64,000 bases of DNA from Luteimonas sp. (lineage in GTDB: Bacteria; Pseudomonadota; Gammaproteobacteria; Xanthomonadales; Xanthomonadaceae). Where the stretch lies: the NCBI GenBank assembly GCA_024707405.1, contig JANPZU010000008.1, positions 620,001 to 684,000 of the forward strand, given 5' to 3'. Below are positions 1 to 9,336 of this stretch, piece by piece; the first letter of the stretch is position 1; each line of letters starts with the position of its first letter. Both the position numbers and the translations under genes were made by a program. Under the pieces are notes generated by a model. That model saw nothing but the letters and a program-made list of their open reading frames with translations, was not told the origin of the DNA and ran no database searches.

Positions 1-23
1 GCAACGATCGTGGGTGGCGTGGA

Positions 24-944
24 CTAGCGCTTCTGCGCGAGCACGCCATCCAGCGCAAGCCGCGCGCTGAAGCCGGCCTTCTCCAGCCGCTTCGACACTT
101 CGCGCGGCACGTCGCGGCCGGACGTCAGCTTGTTGGGGCTGCCGGTGTAGTGGAACAGCGTGCCGCCGCGACGCAGCACGCGTGCGAGGTGGTCGTAGAA
201 CACCTGCGAATACAGTTCGCCGGCGATGCCGAAGCGCGGCGGGTCGTGCAGGATGGCGTCGAACGCGGCATCGGGCAGGCGTTCGATGGCTTGCGACACG
301 TCGTCGTGGGCCAGCGTGAAGCGTCCGGTGGCTTCGGGTGATGCAGGATCGGGCGACCACGGATTGAGCGTGCGCAGCCACAGCACGTCCTCGCTCTTCT
401 CGAACGAGTGCACGTGCGCCACGCCGGCATCGAGGCAGCACGCGGCGAAGTAGCCGAGTCCGCCGCAGGTGTCGAGCACGCGTTTGCCACGCGGTTCGAC
501 CAGCGCGACTTTCGTCTTCGCGTCTTCGTAGGGCGACACCTTCGCCGTCGGCAGCATCTTGATGCCGTCGATCTCGAACGTCGGCGCGCCCCAGTCGGTC
601 GGCACCAGCTTGTACAGCGCGCGACCGTAGCGCGAGGCCGGCGCGAATCCTTCGCCATCCCAGTAGTACAGGGTGCGATCCTTCAGCTTGCCCGGGTAGG
701 GATATTCCGCGCCGTTCCAGCGCCAATGATCGGCGGCCAATCCGGCCTGCGTGGTGCTGCGCCCGAGGTCGAACGATCCCGACCACGCGGACGCGCCGCC
801 ATCGCGTGCAGCCTGCAACGCATCTGCGAGGGCGCGGGTCAGCAATGGGCTGGTGGCGTGTGGCACGGGCAAGGCGGTGGCGAAGGCGCGCCATCGTAAC
901 CGCTGCGTCAGACGAAAGAACGCCGGAGGTGGGCGCGTCGGCAC
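24..944 (-). CDS. class I SAM-dependent methyltransferase
   Basis: Predicted Rossmann-fold methyltransferase of about 306 residues. The SAM-binding motif I (VLDTCGGLGYF) lies near residues 156-166 and the catalytic-loop motif HDPPRFG near 233-239. The segment after it (SQVFYDHLARVLRRGGTLFH) resembles COG2521, a predicted methyltransferase family first noticed in archaea. The substrate is unknown. The open frame continues upstream to 1127, but that part is Arg/His/Gln-rich shadow of the divergent permease gene. I therefore chose the GTG at 944, just outside the permease gene; a TTG near 872 or GTG near 866 is also possible. The gene is divergent from the AEC permease. Confidence 0.75.
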   Translation of the reverse strand: MPTRPPPAFFRLTQRLRWRAFATALPVPHATSPLLTRALADALQAARDGGASAWSGSFDLGRSTTQAGLAADHWRWNGAEYPYPGKLKDRTLYYWDGEGFAPASRYGRALYKLVPTDWGAPTFEIDGIKMLPTAKVSPYEDAKTKVALVEPRGKRVLDTCGGLGYFAACCLDAGVAHVHSFEKSEDVLWLRTLNPWSPDPASPEATGRFTLAHDDVSQAIERLPDAAFDAILHDPPRFGIAGELYSQVFYDHLARVLRRGGTLFHYTGSPNKLTSGRDVPREVSKRLEKAGFSARLALDGVLAQKR

Positions 945-980
945 GTTACGATGGCATCCCCTCCCACGTACGCGGCCACG

Positions 981-1910
981 ATGGCCTTCGATGCATTCGC
1001 ACTGATCCTGGCCATGCTCGGGCTGGGCATGTTGTTCTCGCGCTTGCGGGTGCTGCCCGTGTCCGCGTCGGACGTGCTCAACCGCGTGGTGCTTCATGTC
1101 TGCCTGCCGGCGGCGATCCTGTTGCACATGCCGCGGCTGCGTTTCGATGCGGGATTATTCGGCCTGGTGGCGACGCCATGGCTGTTGATGCTGGCCACGA
1201 TCTTGCTGGTGCCGCTGTTGGGGCGTGCGCTGCGCTGGCGCCGCGAGGAAGTGGCGGTGCTGATGCTGTGCGTGGCGCTGGGCAACACCAGTTTCGTCGG
1301 CTTTCCGATGGTCACGGCCTTGCTGGGCGAACAGGCTCTGCCGTATGCAGTGGTGTACGACCAGTTCGGCACGCTCCTGCTGCTGTCCACGTTCGGCCTG
1401 ATGGTGATTGCGCGCTACAGCGGCGAGACGCCGCCGGGCTGGCGCGAGATCGCGTTGCGGGTCGTGAAGTTTCCCCCGCTGTGGGCGACGGTGTTCGGCT
1501 TGACGTTGATGCCCGAGTCGCCGCCGGCATGGATCGCCGACGGGCTGCGGAAGCTGGCCGACGCGCTGTTGCCGCTGGTGATGCTGGCGGTGGGGCTGTC
1601 CCTGCGACTGCGATTGCCGCGCGAGGAACTGTTGCCGCTGGCGGTGGGCGTGTCGCTCGCGCTGCTGGCGATGCCGGCACTGGCCCTGTTGCTCGGGCAC
1701 CTGTTCGGCATGCAGGGCGACATGCTGCGGGTGAACGTGCTGGAGTCGGCGATGCCGAGCATGATCACCGCAGTGGCGCTCGCCATCGGGAACGGACTGG
1801 CGCCGCGGCTCGCGGCGGCGGTGCTGGGCTACAGCATCCTGCTGTCGATGCTGACGTTGCCGTTGTGGTCGTGGCTGTTGCGCGCGGGCGGACTGGCCGG
1901 CGTGGCCTGA
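981..1910 (+). CDS. AEC (auxin efflux carrier) family transporter
   Basis: Integral membrane protein of 309 residues with about ten hydrophobic helices in the two halves typical of AEC/PIN-like carriers. It opens with FALILAMLGLGMLFSRL, carries the family-like segment LNRVVLHVCLPAAILL near residues 35-50, and GNTSFVGFPMV in the middle. Bacterial members are proposed to export small organic anions; the substrate here cannot be told. An in-frame ATG at 951 would add ten residues (MASPPTYAAT), but the ATG at 981 sits next to the first helix and is preferred. Neither start has a strong ribosome-binding site. A run of CCTGA repeats follows the stop and there is no clear terminator. Confidence 0.82.
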   Translation: MAFDAFALILAMLGLGMLFSRLRVLPVSASDVLNRVVLHVCLPAAILLHMPRLRFDAGLFGLVATPWLLMLATILLVPLLGRALRWRREEVAVLMLCVALGNTSFVGFPMVTALLGEQALPYAVVYDQFGTLLLLSTFGLMVIARYSGETPPGWREIALRVVKFPPLWATVFGLTLMPESPPAWIADGLRKLADALLPLVMLAVGLSLRLRLPREELLPLAVGVSLALLAMPALALLLGHLFGMQGDMLRVNVLESAMPSMITAVALAIGNGLAPRLAAAVLGYSILLSMLTLPLWSWLLRAGGLAGVA

Positions 1911-1940
1911 CCTGACCTGACCCGCGCGCATCGCAGGCGA

Positions 1941-3908
1941 TCATTCGCTGATGGCCGCCGCCGGCGCGAAGTTGGTGCGCCGGCGTTCGACGATGCGCTC
2001 GTTGGCGATGCGGCCCTCGACCAGTTCGTAGCCCATCAATGCGAACACGCGCTCGCCGATGAAGATCGGGCGGGCGTTGCCGTACCAGTCCACGCAGCTG
2101 GTCTTGCAGCCATCGTCGACGGCACCGTCGGCGTCGGCCACGAGTTGCCCGAGCGTGGCGAGCTTGAGGTCGCGGTTGCGCAGGTAGAGCACGGCGGCGG
2201 ACTGGTCGAGGTAGCGCTGCATCGTGTTGCCACGGCGCTGGCCGATGATCGGCAGGCCGACGATGCCCTGTCGTTCTGCTTCGCCGCGATAGAAGAAACC
2301 ATGCGTCCGGCTTTCGCCCTGCGCGGCATTGGGCTGGATGTAGACGCTGCTGGCACGCGCACGTCCGTCCTGGAGGCGCACGCTGGTGAAATGCAGGTCG
2401 GGGCCGGCGCTGCCGACCAGGATGGCGTCGCCGCCCATGGCTTCGATGCGTTCGGTGCCATGGCCCAGTGCAAGCGCCTGCACGGCGTCATCGTCGGCGT
2501 AACGCAGGGCATAGGCGACCGAGCCGGATCTGCCGTTGTCGTTGCCGCGCCAGCGATACGGCGCGTTGCCGTACAGCAGCCAGTCGCCGATGTAGCGGTT
2601 CTGCATGTCGCCCTCGGAGGCGCCGGGCAGCAGGCGGTAGGCGCTGGCCGGCGCATCCGTGCTGCCGTCGCCAAAACTGGACAGTGGCACGTGCAGCAGT
2701 GCGAGCGAACCGGTGGCGGTTTCGTCGCGCCACATGCCTTCACCGAGGCCGGTCTCGGTGAGCAGCACGTTGAGGTGGTCGCCGCCATCGTGCAGGAACG
2801 AGAGCTGGTCGATCGGCACGCCGCGCGTCTTCAGCGCGGTCGGCGGCGTTGCGTCGAGCGGGATGCGGAACACGGCCGAGGGATTGGTGTCCTCGTCGGT
2901 GTCGTCATCGGTCGTCCACACGAACACCGAGTCCGCGGACACGTAGAACACGCGGCTTGCAGGGCCGAGGATCGCGGTCGAGGTGCAATCGAGTTCCGGC
3001 TTCGACAACTGGCAACGGGTAACGGTATGCAGCGCGATGTCGTGGTCGAACGGGTTGAGATCCCGGTCGCTGCGGTAGATGTGCGTGGCCGGCAGGATGC
3101 GCTTGAAGTCCTGCGGCGTTGCCTGCGGGTGCCAGCGGCGCACGCCCATCAGGAACTCGCGCCCATCCAGATCCCACGGGGTGATCTCCATCGGCGTGTA
3201 GAACACCAGGGTGTCGCCGATGAGTCGGCTGGCGTAGTTGCGCGCGGAATAATAGTCGTCGCTGCGCATGTGCCAGGTGTCGCGATGGCGCAGCGCGCCG
3301 TCGCGCGAGATGTCGAACAACACCAGTTCGGTGCCGCCGCGACTGTAGCTGTAGCCGATCACCACCACGGTATCGCCGCCGACCAGCATCTCGTCGTACC
3401 ACGCACCGCCGGGTTCGGTGCCGGGGCCGAAGGCATCGACCATCGACACCGGTTGCAATGTGTCGTCGCCGGTGCGGATGGTGAACAGGCGGCCGCGCCG
3501 CAACACGACGAGGTGGTCGCCATGGCGCTTGACGATGCCGCCCTCGTCCACGCCCGTGGTCTGCACGTTGGTGATCGATTCGTCCGGCGCGTCGATGCGC
3601 GAGCCGGTGACTTCGATCTTGTCGAGTGCGTTGCCGGCAGCGGCTTCGGCCATCTGCATCGCCGGGGGTGCGGGCGGCGCCGGCATGGGCATGGCGGCAG
3701 CCATCGTCGCCTGGCGCCGCTGCCGCTCCTTTTCTTCGCGTTCGGCCCGCGCCGTCCACTCCGCGAGCAGGCGGTCGAATGCCTGTTCGCTGGCGAACGG
3801 TGCCAGATGCTTGCCCGGCGCCGCCGGAGGCGTGTCGCTGGCCGACGGCGCACCGCAAGCGAGGGTGGCCAGGCACAATGACAACAGCAACACGGGTCTG
3901 GTGGTCAT
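1941..3908 (-). CDS. beta-propeller domain lipoprotein
   Basis: Large exported protein of 655 residues. The start at 3908 has a good ribosome-binding site (GGAGG), which rules out the ATG at 3953. Residues 1-19 form a signal peptide ending at a Cys (ATLACGAPS), a near-consensus lipobox, so a lipoprotein is likely. A short Ala/Pro/Met-rich linker follows, then TGVDEGGIVKRHGDHLVVLR, the opening of the C-terminal beta-propeller family (PF09826). Repeated blade-like strands run to the end. The biochemical role of this family is unknown. The gene converges with the AEC permease gene and stands alone. Confidence 0.78.
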   Translation of the reverse strand: MTTRPVLLLSLCLATLACGAPSASDTPPAAPGKHLAPFASEQAFDRLLAEWTARAEREEKERQRRQATMAAAMPMPAPPAPPAMQMAEAAAGNALDKIEVTGSRIDAPDESITNVQTTGVDEGGIVKRHGDHLVVLRRGRLFTIRTGDDTLQPVSMVDAFGPGTEPGGAWYDEMLVGGDTVVVIGYSYSRGGTELVLFDISRDGALRHRDTWHMRSDDYYSARNYASRLIGDTLVFYTPMEITPWDLDGREFLMGVRRWHPQATPQDFKRILPATHIYRSDRDLNPFDHDIALHTVTRCQLSKPELDCTSTAILGPASRVFYVSADSVFVWTTDDDTDEDTNPSAVFRIPLDATPPTALKTRGVPIDQLSFLHDGGDHLNVLLTETGLGEGMWRDETATGSLALLHVPLSSFGDGSTDAPASAYRLLPGASEGDMQNRYIGDWLLYGNAPYRWRGNDNGRSGSVAYALRYADDDAVQALALGHGTERIEAMGGDAILVGSAGPDLHFTSVRLQDGRARASSVYIQPNAAQGESRTHGFFYRGEAERQGIVGLPIIGQRRGNTMQRYLDQSAAVLYLRNRDLKLATLGQLVADADGAVDDGCKTSCVDWYGNARPIFIGERVFALMGYELVEGRIANERIVERRRTNFAPAAAISE

Positions 3909-3989
3909 GCGAGCCTCCTGGCGTCCGGCCTGCGGGAATGGTGCGCTATCCAACGGCTGGACGCCGGGAATGGGGTTGCCGCCGCGGCG

Positions 3990-4598
3990 CTACCCGCGCC
4001 GGAGCTTGTGCAGCACGTAGGTGCTGGCCGCCAGCCAGCCCACGATCATCGCGATGACCGCCTTCTGCGCGAGGCCGCGCGGCAACTCGCGCCACAGTGC
4101 CAGCACCCAGACCGCCGCGAAGCAGGCGATGGCCCACGGCAACAGCCAGCGCGCATGTCGCCGCCAGCGTGGATCGTGGCGGAAGCGCAGCGATTGCAGC
4201 ACCAGTCCCGTGGTGGCGAACAGGAACGCGCCTTGCGCGGTGACGCCGTGGATCAGTCCTTCCAGCGTGGCGTCCACGCCGGGCATGTCCATCCGTGCAT
4301 ACGCGGTGATGGTCAGGCAGGTGCCGGCCAGCACGCACATCAGGATCGGCGCGATGCTGCGTGCCGCAGGTGGCATCGAGTGATACAGCGCGATGGACAA
4401 CCCGATCATCGACAGGCTCAATCCCGCATACGCGCTTTGCAGCAACGGCCCCCATGCGCCGATGAGATAGAGGCTCATCTGGCTGTGCACGGCATCCAGG
4501 CCCCGCCGCAGCACATGCAGCAGCACGGCTGCGGCGACGAACCATGCGATACCGGCGGATGCGAGCCGGAGCCAGGGGAAACGGGAGTGCGCTGGCAT
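3990..4598 (-). CDS. DUF998-family membrane protein
   Basis: Protein of 202 residues with about six hydrophobic helices. The pattern, a first helix followed by a polar loop with HSQMSLYLIG and then five further helices, fits DUF998 (PF06197), a family without assigned function. The start at 4598 is chosen because the first helix follows within 15 residues. Upstream ATGs at 4643 and 4769 would add Arg-rich sequence with no export features. Fewer than 100 bases separate it from the beta-propeller gene downstream, so the two may be co-transcribed, but I see no functional link. Confidence 0.65.
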   Translation of the reverse strand: MPAHSRFPWLRLASAGIAWFVAAAVLLHVLRRGLDAVHSQMSLYLIGAWGPLLQSAYAGLSLSMIGLSIALYHSMPPAARSIAPILMCVLAGTCLTITAYARMDMPGVDATLEGLIHGVTAQGAFLFATTGLVLQSLRFRHDPRWRRHARWLLPWAIACFAAVWVLALWRELPRGLAQKAVIAMIVGWLAASTYVLHKLRRG

Positions 4599-4946
4599 CG
4601 TGGGTCGAGGCCATGGAGAGGGCGGGGACAGGCGCTTTAGCATGCAGCGCAGCGAAGGCAGGCGGGAAGTCGTGCCTGCAGGCACGAGAATTTGCAGACG
4701 GTTGCCCACGCGCCTGTTCGCCGTGCAACGTTTACTGTCGATGCGCGTGGCGGGGTACGCTTCGCGCACGGCTTCGACTCGACCAACGCGAGGAGCATGA
4801 TCCGATCGTCACGCTCTACCGTGGGTTGGAGCAGGCATTCAATGCGTCTGCGGTGGCTGGCGACTGGCAGTCGCGATCGCCACATCTGGAATCGTGTGTT
4901 GCATGTGTCTTCATGCAACGATTGCTGCATCGCAGCATAATGGTGC
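4599..4946. other. intergenic region with a 16-bp palindrome
   Basis: This 348-base gap separates the divergent DUF998 and MFS genes and should hold both promoters. It contains a perfect 16-base palindrome, CGTGCCTGCAGGCACG, at 4671-4686, which could be an operator. I found no convincing -35/-10 pair and no credible small reading frame. Confidence 0.35.
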
Positions 4947-6170
4947 ATGCACGAGACTTCGACCGCATCCCCTCACGCGGCACAAACACTTTCGGCGCGT
5001 CATCGGACGTGGATCCTGTTCGCGCTGTCGCTGGGCGGGTTCGCCATCGGCACCAGCGAGTTCGCCAGCATGGGCTTGATGCCCAACATGGCGGCCGCGC
5101 TGGGCGTCAACGAACCGCAGGTCGGGCACCTGATCAGCGCGTATGCGCTGGGGGTGGTGGTGGGTGCGCCGCTGCTCGCGATCCTGGGTGCAAGCTGGCA
5201 ACGCAAGCGCCTGTTGCTGGCGCTGATGGGCTTCTATGCGCTGGGCAACCTCGCCAGTGCGCTCGGCCCGGCCTACCAGCACATGCTGGTGTTCCGTTTC
5301 ATCGCCGGCCTGCCGCATGGCGCGTTCTTCGGCGTGGCGGCGTTGACCGCGGTGGCGATCAGCCCGCCCGACAAGCGCGGGCAGGCGGTGAGCACGATCA
5401 TGATGGGCCTCACCCTGGCCATCCTGCTGGGCACGCCGCTGGCAACGTGGATGGGGCAGGCCGCGAGTTGGCGCTGGGCCTACGCCGCGGTGGCGGTGGT
5501 CGCGTTGGCGACCCTGGCGTTGCTGGGGAAGTTCATGCCCGCGGCGATCGATGGCCCGAAGACGAAGCCGCTCGACGAACTGCGTGCCTTCAATCGCTTG
5601 CCGGTGTGGCAGGCCTTGCTGATCGGCGCGATCGGGTTCGCGGGCCTGTTCTGCGTGTTCAGTTACCTCGCGCCGACCATGCTCCATGTCACCGGCGTGT
5701 CGGAAAAATGGATTCCGCTGGGATTGGCGGGATTCGGCCTGGGCGGCGTGATCGGCAACATCGGTGGTGGCTGGTTGTTCGACCGACTGCGATTCCGCGC
5801 GGTGCCGGTGATCCTGCTGGGCGCGACGGCGATGTTGTTGCTGTTCCCGCTGGCGGCGGGGTCGTTGTGGACGATCCTGCTTGCGACGATTGCGGTCGGG
5901 ATGATGGGCGCACTTGGTCCGGTGTTGCAGTCGCACCTGATGGACGTGGCCGGCGACGCGCAAACCCTGACGGCGGCATCGCACCACGCCGCGTTCAACG
6001 CCGCCAATGCGCTCGGCCCGTGGCTGGGCGGCGTGGCGATCACCGCCGGGCTGGGCTGGACATCGACGGGCGTTGTCGGCGCAGCGACTGCGCTGGCAGG
6101 CGTGGCGATCTACCTGTGGGCGGCATCGACGCTGCGCCGTCCGGATCGCGAGGCCTGCGTGGCGACCTGA
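4947..6170 (+). CDS. MFS transporter, AraJ/YdhP-like exporter
   Basis: Major facilitator of 407 residues with about twelve membrane helices. The first helix contains GGFAIGTSEF, a signature shared by the sugar-efflux/drug-resistance MFS subgroup that includes AraJ and YdhP. The loop between helices 2 and 3 carries LGASWQRKRLLL, a divergent form of the MFS loop-2-3 motif, and FRFIAGLPHGAFFGV follows. Such carriers export sugars or drugs by proton antiport; the substrate here is unknown. The ATG at 4947 gives a cytoplasmic leader of about 25 residues before helix 1. The FMN reductase follows 52 bases downstream and may share the transcript. Confidence 0.85.
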   Translation: MHETSTASPHAAQTLSARHRTWILFALSLGGFAIGTSEFASMGLMPNMAAALGVNEPQVGHLISAYALGVVVGAPLLAILGASWQRKRLLLALMGFYALGNLASALGPAYQHMLVFRFIAGLPHGAFFGVAALTAVAISPPDKRGQAVSTIMMGLTLAILLGTPLATWMGQAASWRWAYAAVAVVALATLALLGKFMPAAIDGPKTKPLDELRAFNRLPVWQALLIGAIGFAGLFCVFSYLAPTMLHVTGVSEKWIPLGLAGFGLGGVIGNIGGGWLFDRLRFRAVPVILLGATAMLLLFPLAAGSLWTILLATIAVGMMGALGPVLQSHLMDVAGDAQTLTAASHHAAFNAANALGPWLGGVAITAGLGWTSTGVVGAATALAGVAIYLWAASTLRRPDREACVAT

Positions 6171-6222
6171 GCAGGCGTTGCCTGCCGATGGCATCATCGG
6201 TGCGACACACAAGGAGCGCGAC

Positions 6223-6774
6223 ATGGTTTCGATCCTCGGCATTTCCGGCAGCCTGCGCAGCGGTTCGCTCAACACCGCGTTGCTGCATGCGGCGGCCGGC
6301 GTCGCAGTGGAAGGCGTGTCGATCGACGTCGCGACGTTGCACGGCATCCCGCTGTACGACGGCGATGCCGAAGCATCGGCGGGTATCCCGGATGCGGTGC
6401 AGGCGTTGAAGGCCAGGCTGCTCGCGGCCGATGGCCTGTTGCTGGCCACGCCCGAATACAACAACGGCATCCCCGGCGTGTTCAAGAACGCCATCGACTG
6501 GTTGTCGCGGCCCGGCGCGCATATCCCGCGCCTGTTCGGCGACAAGCCGGTGGCGGTGATGGGCGCATCGCCCGGCGGCTTCGGCACCATCCTCGCGCAG
6601 GAAGCGTGGCTGCCGGTGCTGCGCACCTTGCGCACGCGCACGTGGTTCGGCGGTCGGTTGATGGTGTCGCGCGCGGGCGCTGCGTTCGATGCCGAAGGCA
6701 AGCTCGTCGACGAAAAGGTGCGCGAGCAGTTGCGCGCGTTCGTGGAAGGCTTCGCGGGGTTCGCGAAACGCTGA
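6223..6774 (+). CDS. NADPH-dependent FMN reductase
   Basis: Flavodoxin-like reductase of 183 residues. The N-terminal ILGISGSLRSGSLNTAL is the phosphate-binding loop of the FMN_red family (PF03358), and the TPEYNNGIPGVFKNAIDWLS segment is its central signature. Members such as ChrR/ArsH-type proteins transfer electrons from NAD(P)H through FMN to quinones, metals or azo dyes. The start at 6223 has an AAGGAG ribosome-binding site at 6211-6216; the longer frame from 6007 overlaps the MFS gene and is rejected. The acceptor substrate cannot be inferred. Confidence 0.9.
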   Translation: MVSILGISGSLRSGSLNTALLHAAAGVAVEGVSIDVATLHGIPLYDGDAEASAGIPDAVQALKARLLAADGLLLATPEYNNGIPGVFKNAIDWLSRPGAHIPRLFGDKPVAVMGASPGGFGTILAQEAWLPVLRTLRTRTWFGGRLMVSRAGAAFDAEGKLVDEKVREQLRAFVEGFAGFAKR

Positions 6775-6961
6775 TCCCCTGCGATGCAGGCCGCGGATGG
6801 CGCCGCATCGATTCACGGCATCCCGACAACGATGAACCGTTCGGTATCGCCGCATGAACGGCGATGCGCACAAGGGCATTTCTTCACCCCGGTTTGCGAT
6901 GTGCTGGTCGAGCATCGTCGGCAACGCGGCAAGGGCCGCCCGTCGAACCGAAGGGACTGCC

Positions 6962-7402
6962 ATGAAGACGCTGCATCGATTGCAGATCCATCTGCTCGCG
7001 ATTGGCCTGGCCGCCGCGACCGGCACCGTCGTTGCGCAGCAGGTCGAGGCGCTCAGTGCGCCGCAGGTGCGTGCGCAGCTTGAGGCGCAGGGCTATACCG
7101 ACATCGACGACCTGAAGTTCGACGACGGCATGTGGAAGGCCGAGGCCAAGGGTGCGAACGGCGAGAAGGTCGACGTGCGCATCGATCCGCGCACCGGCCA
7201 GGTGTATCCGGACGACCAGGTGCCTTCGCTGGGTGAAGACGACATTCGTGCACGCCTGGCGCTGGCCGATTACAGCAACGTGCACGACGTGGAATTCGAC
7301 GACGGTCTGTGGAAAGCGGAAGGCAAGGATCGCTCGGGACGCGACGTGGAGCTGCGTCTCGACCCGGAGACGGGCGAGATCGTGGGCAAGAAGAAGGACT
7401 GA
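6962..7402 (+). CDS. PepSY-domain periplasmic protein with tandem repeat
   Basis: Small exported protein of 146 residues. Residues 1-25 form a signal peptide ending VVA-QQ. The mature part holds two similar units: one around residues 50-84 (FDDGMWKAEAKGANGEKVDV) and one around 106-140 (FDDGLWKAEGKDRSGRDVEL). Each ends in a DPxTG motif (DPRTGQVYPD, DPETGEIVG), typical of PepSY-like modules. PepSY modules are thought to inhibit proteases or bind ligands at the cell envelope. A strong intrinsic terminator follows at 7467-7492, so the gene is probably monocistronic. Confidence 0.8.
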   Translation: MKTLHRLQIHLLAIGLAAATGTVVAQQVEALSAPQVRAQLEAQGYTDIDDLKFDDGMWKAEAKGANGEKVDVRIDPRTGQVYPDDQVPSLGEDDIRARLALADYSNVHDVEFDDGLWKAEGKDRSGRDVELRLDPETGEIVGKKKD

Positions 7403-7466
7403 AGCAATGGACTGGCCGCCGGTGCAGGAAGCACCGCGGCCGGGCAAGGCACGAGGGAGTGTGCAG

Positions 7467-7492
7467 GGCGCCGGGCAACCGGCGCCTTTTTT
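7467..7492 (+). terminator. intrinsic terminator after the PepSY gene
   Basis: Perfect 8-bp stem GGCGCCGG / CCGGCGCC closed by a GCAA tetraloop and followed by six T residues. It lies between two convergent genes and ends the plus-strand transcript. Confidence 0.9.
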
Positions 7493-7506
7493 GTCGGCCT
7501 GCGGAA

Positions 7507-8739
7507 TCACTCCCCGCGGGCGAGCGTTTCCTCGATGGCGGTGAACGCGGAATGCCGGCCTGGCGTCGCGTCAGGCACGCCGGTGGCGAAATAGGCGACG
7601 CCGGTGCCGGCTTCGCGGTCGATCCACAATCCCGAGCGCAATCCATAGGCATTGCCGGCATGGCCGACGCGCGCGATGCCATCGCCGAACGGGTCGTCGC
7701 CGCATTCCGGGCGTGGCGTCGCCAGCGTCTGCGTCGCCAGTCCGTAACGGCAGAAGAACGCCTTACCGGTGGCATCGTGCGGTTCGTCTTCCTCGAACGG
7801 CATGGCGTTGCCGGGTGCGTATGTCCATTCGATCGTGGTCAGTGCGCGGATGGATGTCGGCGAGAGCAGGCGCATGCCATCGACTTCGCCGTCGCCGAGC
7901 AGCATGCGCCCGATCTTCGCCAGGCCGTTGCCGGAAATCCGCAAGCCGCCCTGCGGCGAGAACGAACCGCCGTTGTCGCCGGCCTTCCAGCGCGACAGGT
8001 CGCAACTGCCGTCGCTGGCGGGGCGCACCGGGCAGGCGGGGCGGTTGCCGCGATGGTCATCCAGCGTGGGTTGGTGCTGCGCGTCGTACAGCACCACGGC
8101 GCGCGCGGCAGCATCATCGCTGCAGGCCGCCCAGTTGAAGCAGCCGTCGATGGCGAGTGGCCGCAGCACCAGGCGATTCATCAGCAGGTCGAAGCGTTCG
8201 CCCGTCGCGCGTTCCATGACCGAGGCGACCAGCGGGAACCCGAGGTTGGCGTATTGCCAGAATCCGCCCGGCGCCTGGCTGTCGTTCCATGCACGCGGAT
8301 CGTCCAGCAGTTCGCGCAGCGATCCATCCAGCGGGATCTGCCAGTAGCCGGCGCGGTCGGTCAGCCCGGCAGTGTGCGAGAGCAGCATGCGCAGGGTGAT
8401 GGGCACGTCCGGCCATCGTGGATGGCGCAGCGTCCAGCCGAGCGCGCCGGACACATCGGCATCGAGGTCGAGCGTGCCGTCCTCGACCAGCCGCAGCACG
8501 CCGATCGCGACCACCAGTTTCGATACCGACGCGATGCGCACCGGATCGTCCGCGGTGATCGTGCGTGCGGCGGCGATGTCTGCCAGACCATCGACATGCG
8601 TGGACACGATGCCGTCGCGGTCGAAGGCCACGCGCGCGGTGGCGACCGGATCGGCGGCATGCGCGGATCCCGCCGATGCGACCAGCAACGCAGCGAGCAG
8701 CCAACGCGACGGCATCGTCGCGACCGCTACGTGCGTCAT
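7507..8739 (-). CDS. serine hydrolase, class C beta-lactamase fold
   Basis: Exported enzyme of 410 residues. A signal peptide ends GSAHA-AD near residue 28. The nucleophile motif SxxK appears as SVSK (about residues 71-74) and the second motif YxN as YANLG near 175. This is the fold of class C beta-lactamases, DD-peptidases and esterases (PF00144); most such chromosomal proteins are not true beta-lactamases, and the substrate here is unknown. The ATG at 8739 overlaps the stop of the YciI gene as ATGA, implying coupling; the ATG at 8715 gives a tidier signal peptide ([10 protein letters not shown]) and may be used instead. Confidence 0.85.
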   Translation of the reverse strand: MTHVAVATMPSRWLLAALLVASAGSAHAADPVATARVAFDRDGIVSTHVDGLADIAAARTITADDPVRIASVSKLVVAIGVLRLVEDGTLDLDADVSGALGWTLRHPRWPDVPITLRMLLSHTAGLTDRAGYWQIPLDGSLRELLDDPRAWNDSQAPGGFWQYANLGFPLVASVMERATGERFDLLMNRLVLRPLAIDGCFNWAACSDDAAARAVVLYDAQHQPTLDDHRGNRPACPVRPASDGSCDLSRWKAGDNGGSFSPQGGLRISGNGLAKIGRMLLGDGEVDGMRLLSPTSIRALTTIEWTYAPGNAMPFEEDEPHDATGKAFFCRYGLATQTLATPRPECGDDPFGDGIARVGHAGNAYGLRSGLWIDREAGTGVAYFATGVPDATPGRHSAFTAIEETLARGE

Positions 8740-9125
8740 GCCGCAGGCCGGTTGGCGCCGACGCGTCGGCGCACGGCATCCACGTCACGCAGCGGTCGCA
8801 CTTCGATGCAACCGGTCGCCGCCCACGGGAATTCACCTGCCAGCCGGATCGCTTCTTCGAGGCTCTCGGCCTCGACCAGGTTGAAGCCGGCCAGCAATTC
8901 CTTGGTCTCGGCGAACGGGCCGTCGTGCACGGTGGTCTTGCCGTTGCGGATGCGCACCGAGCGTGCGGTGCTGGCATGTTCGAGCTGCTGGAACTGCAGC
9001 AGCGTGCCTGCGTCCTGCAGTTCGTCCGCGTGCTGCAGGCAGCCCCGCATCATGGTGTCGAACTCGCCTTCCGGCAGTGACTCGAGCATCTCGTCGTCGG
9101 TGTAGACCAGCAGCAGGTACTTCAT
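8736..9125 (-). CDS. YciI/YCII-related protein
   Basis: Protein of 129 residues that begins [12 protein letters not shown] and carries the signature [14 protein letters not shown] near residues 66-79, followed by the conserved EAxxLAGxFP helix. These are hallmarks of the YCII-related family (PF03795), ferredoxin-like proteins of uncertain role, often encoded next to ECF sigma factors. The frame extends five codons to 9140, but the Met at 9125 is the family start. It overlaps the serine hydrolase gene by four bases. Confidence 0.85.
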   Translation of the reverse strand: MKYLLLVYTDDEMLESLPEGEFDTMMRGCLQHADELQDAGTLLQFQQLEHASTARSVRIRNGKTTVHDGPFAETKELLAGFNLVEAESLEEAIRLAGEFPWAATGCIEVRPLRDVDAVRRRVGANRPAA

Positions 9126-9336
9126 TCGGGGTGTCCGCACGGGGAAGGCCGATCATAAGGGAGGCCGGTCGCAGGCCATGCGAACCGGTCGGCACGGGCA
9201 TGTCGCGCGGGTGTTGTTGCGCCGCCACATCCGCAATCGACAGCGAGTGCGTTCGGCACCCGTCGCCCGTCGGGCAGCATCGTCGCGACCGAGTGCCGCG
9301 TGACCCGCGTCTATCCGATCGAGCGCGGCTGACGCG

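Noticed and set aside
945-1127. N-terminal extension of the first methyltransferase
   Set aside because: The added 61 residues overlap the divergent permease gene and look like its antisense (Gln/His/Arg-rich).
7507-8739. True AmpC beta-lactamase
   Set aside because: SxxK and YxN motifs are present, but no clear KTG motif or AmpC-type context (ampR) was found, so only the serine hydrolase fold is claimed.
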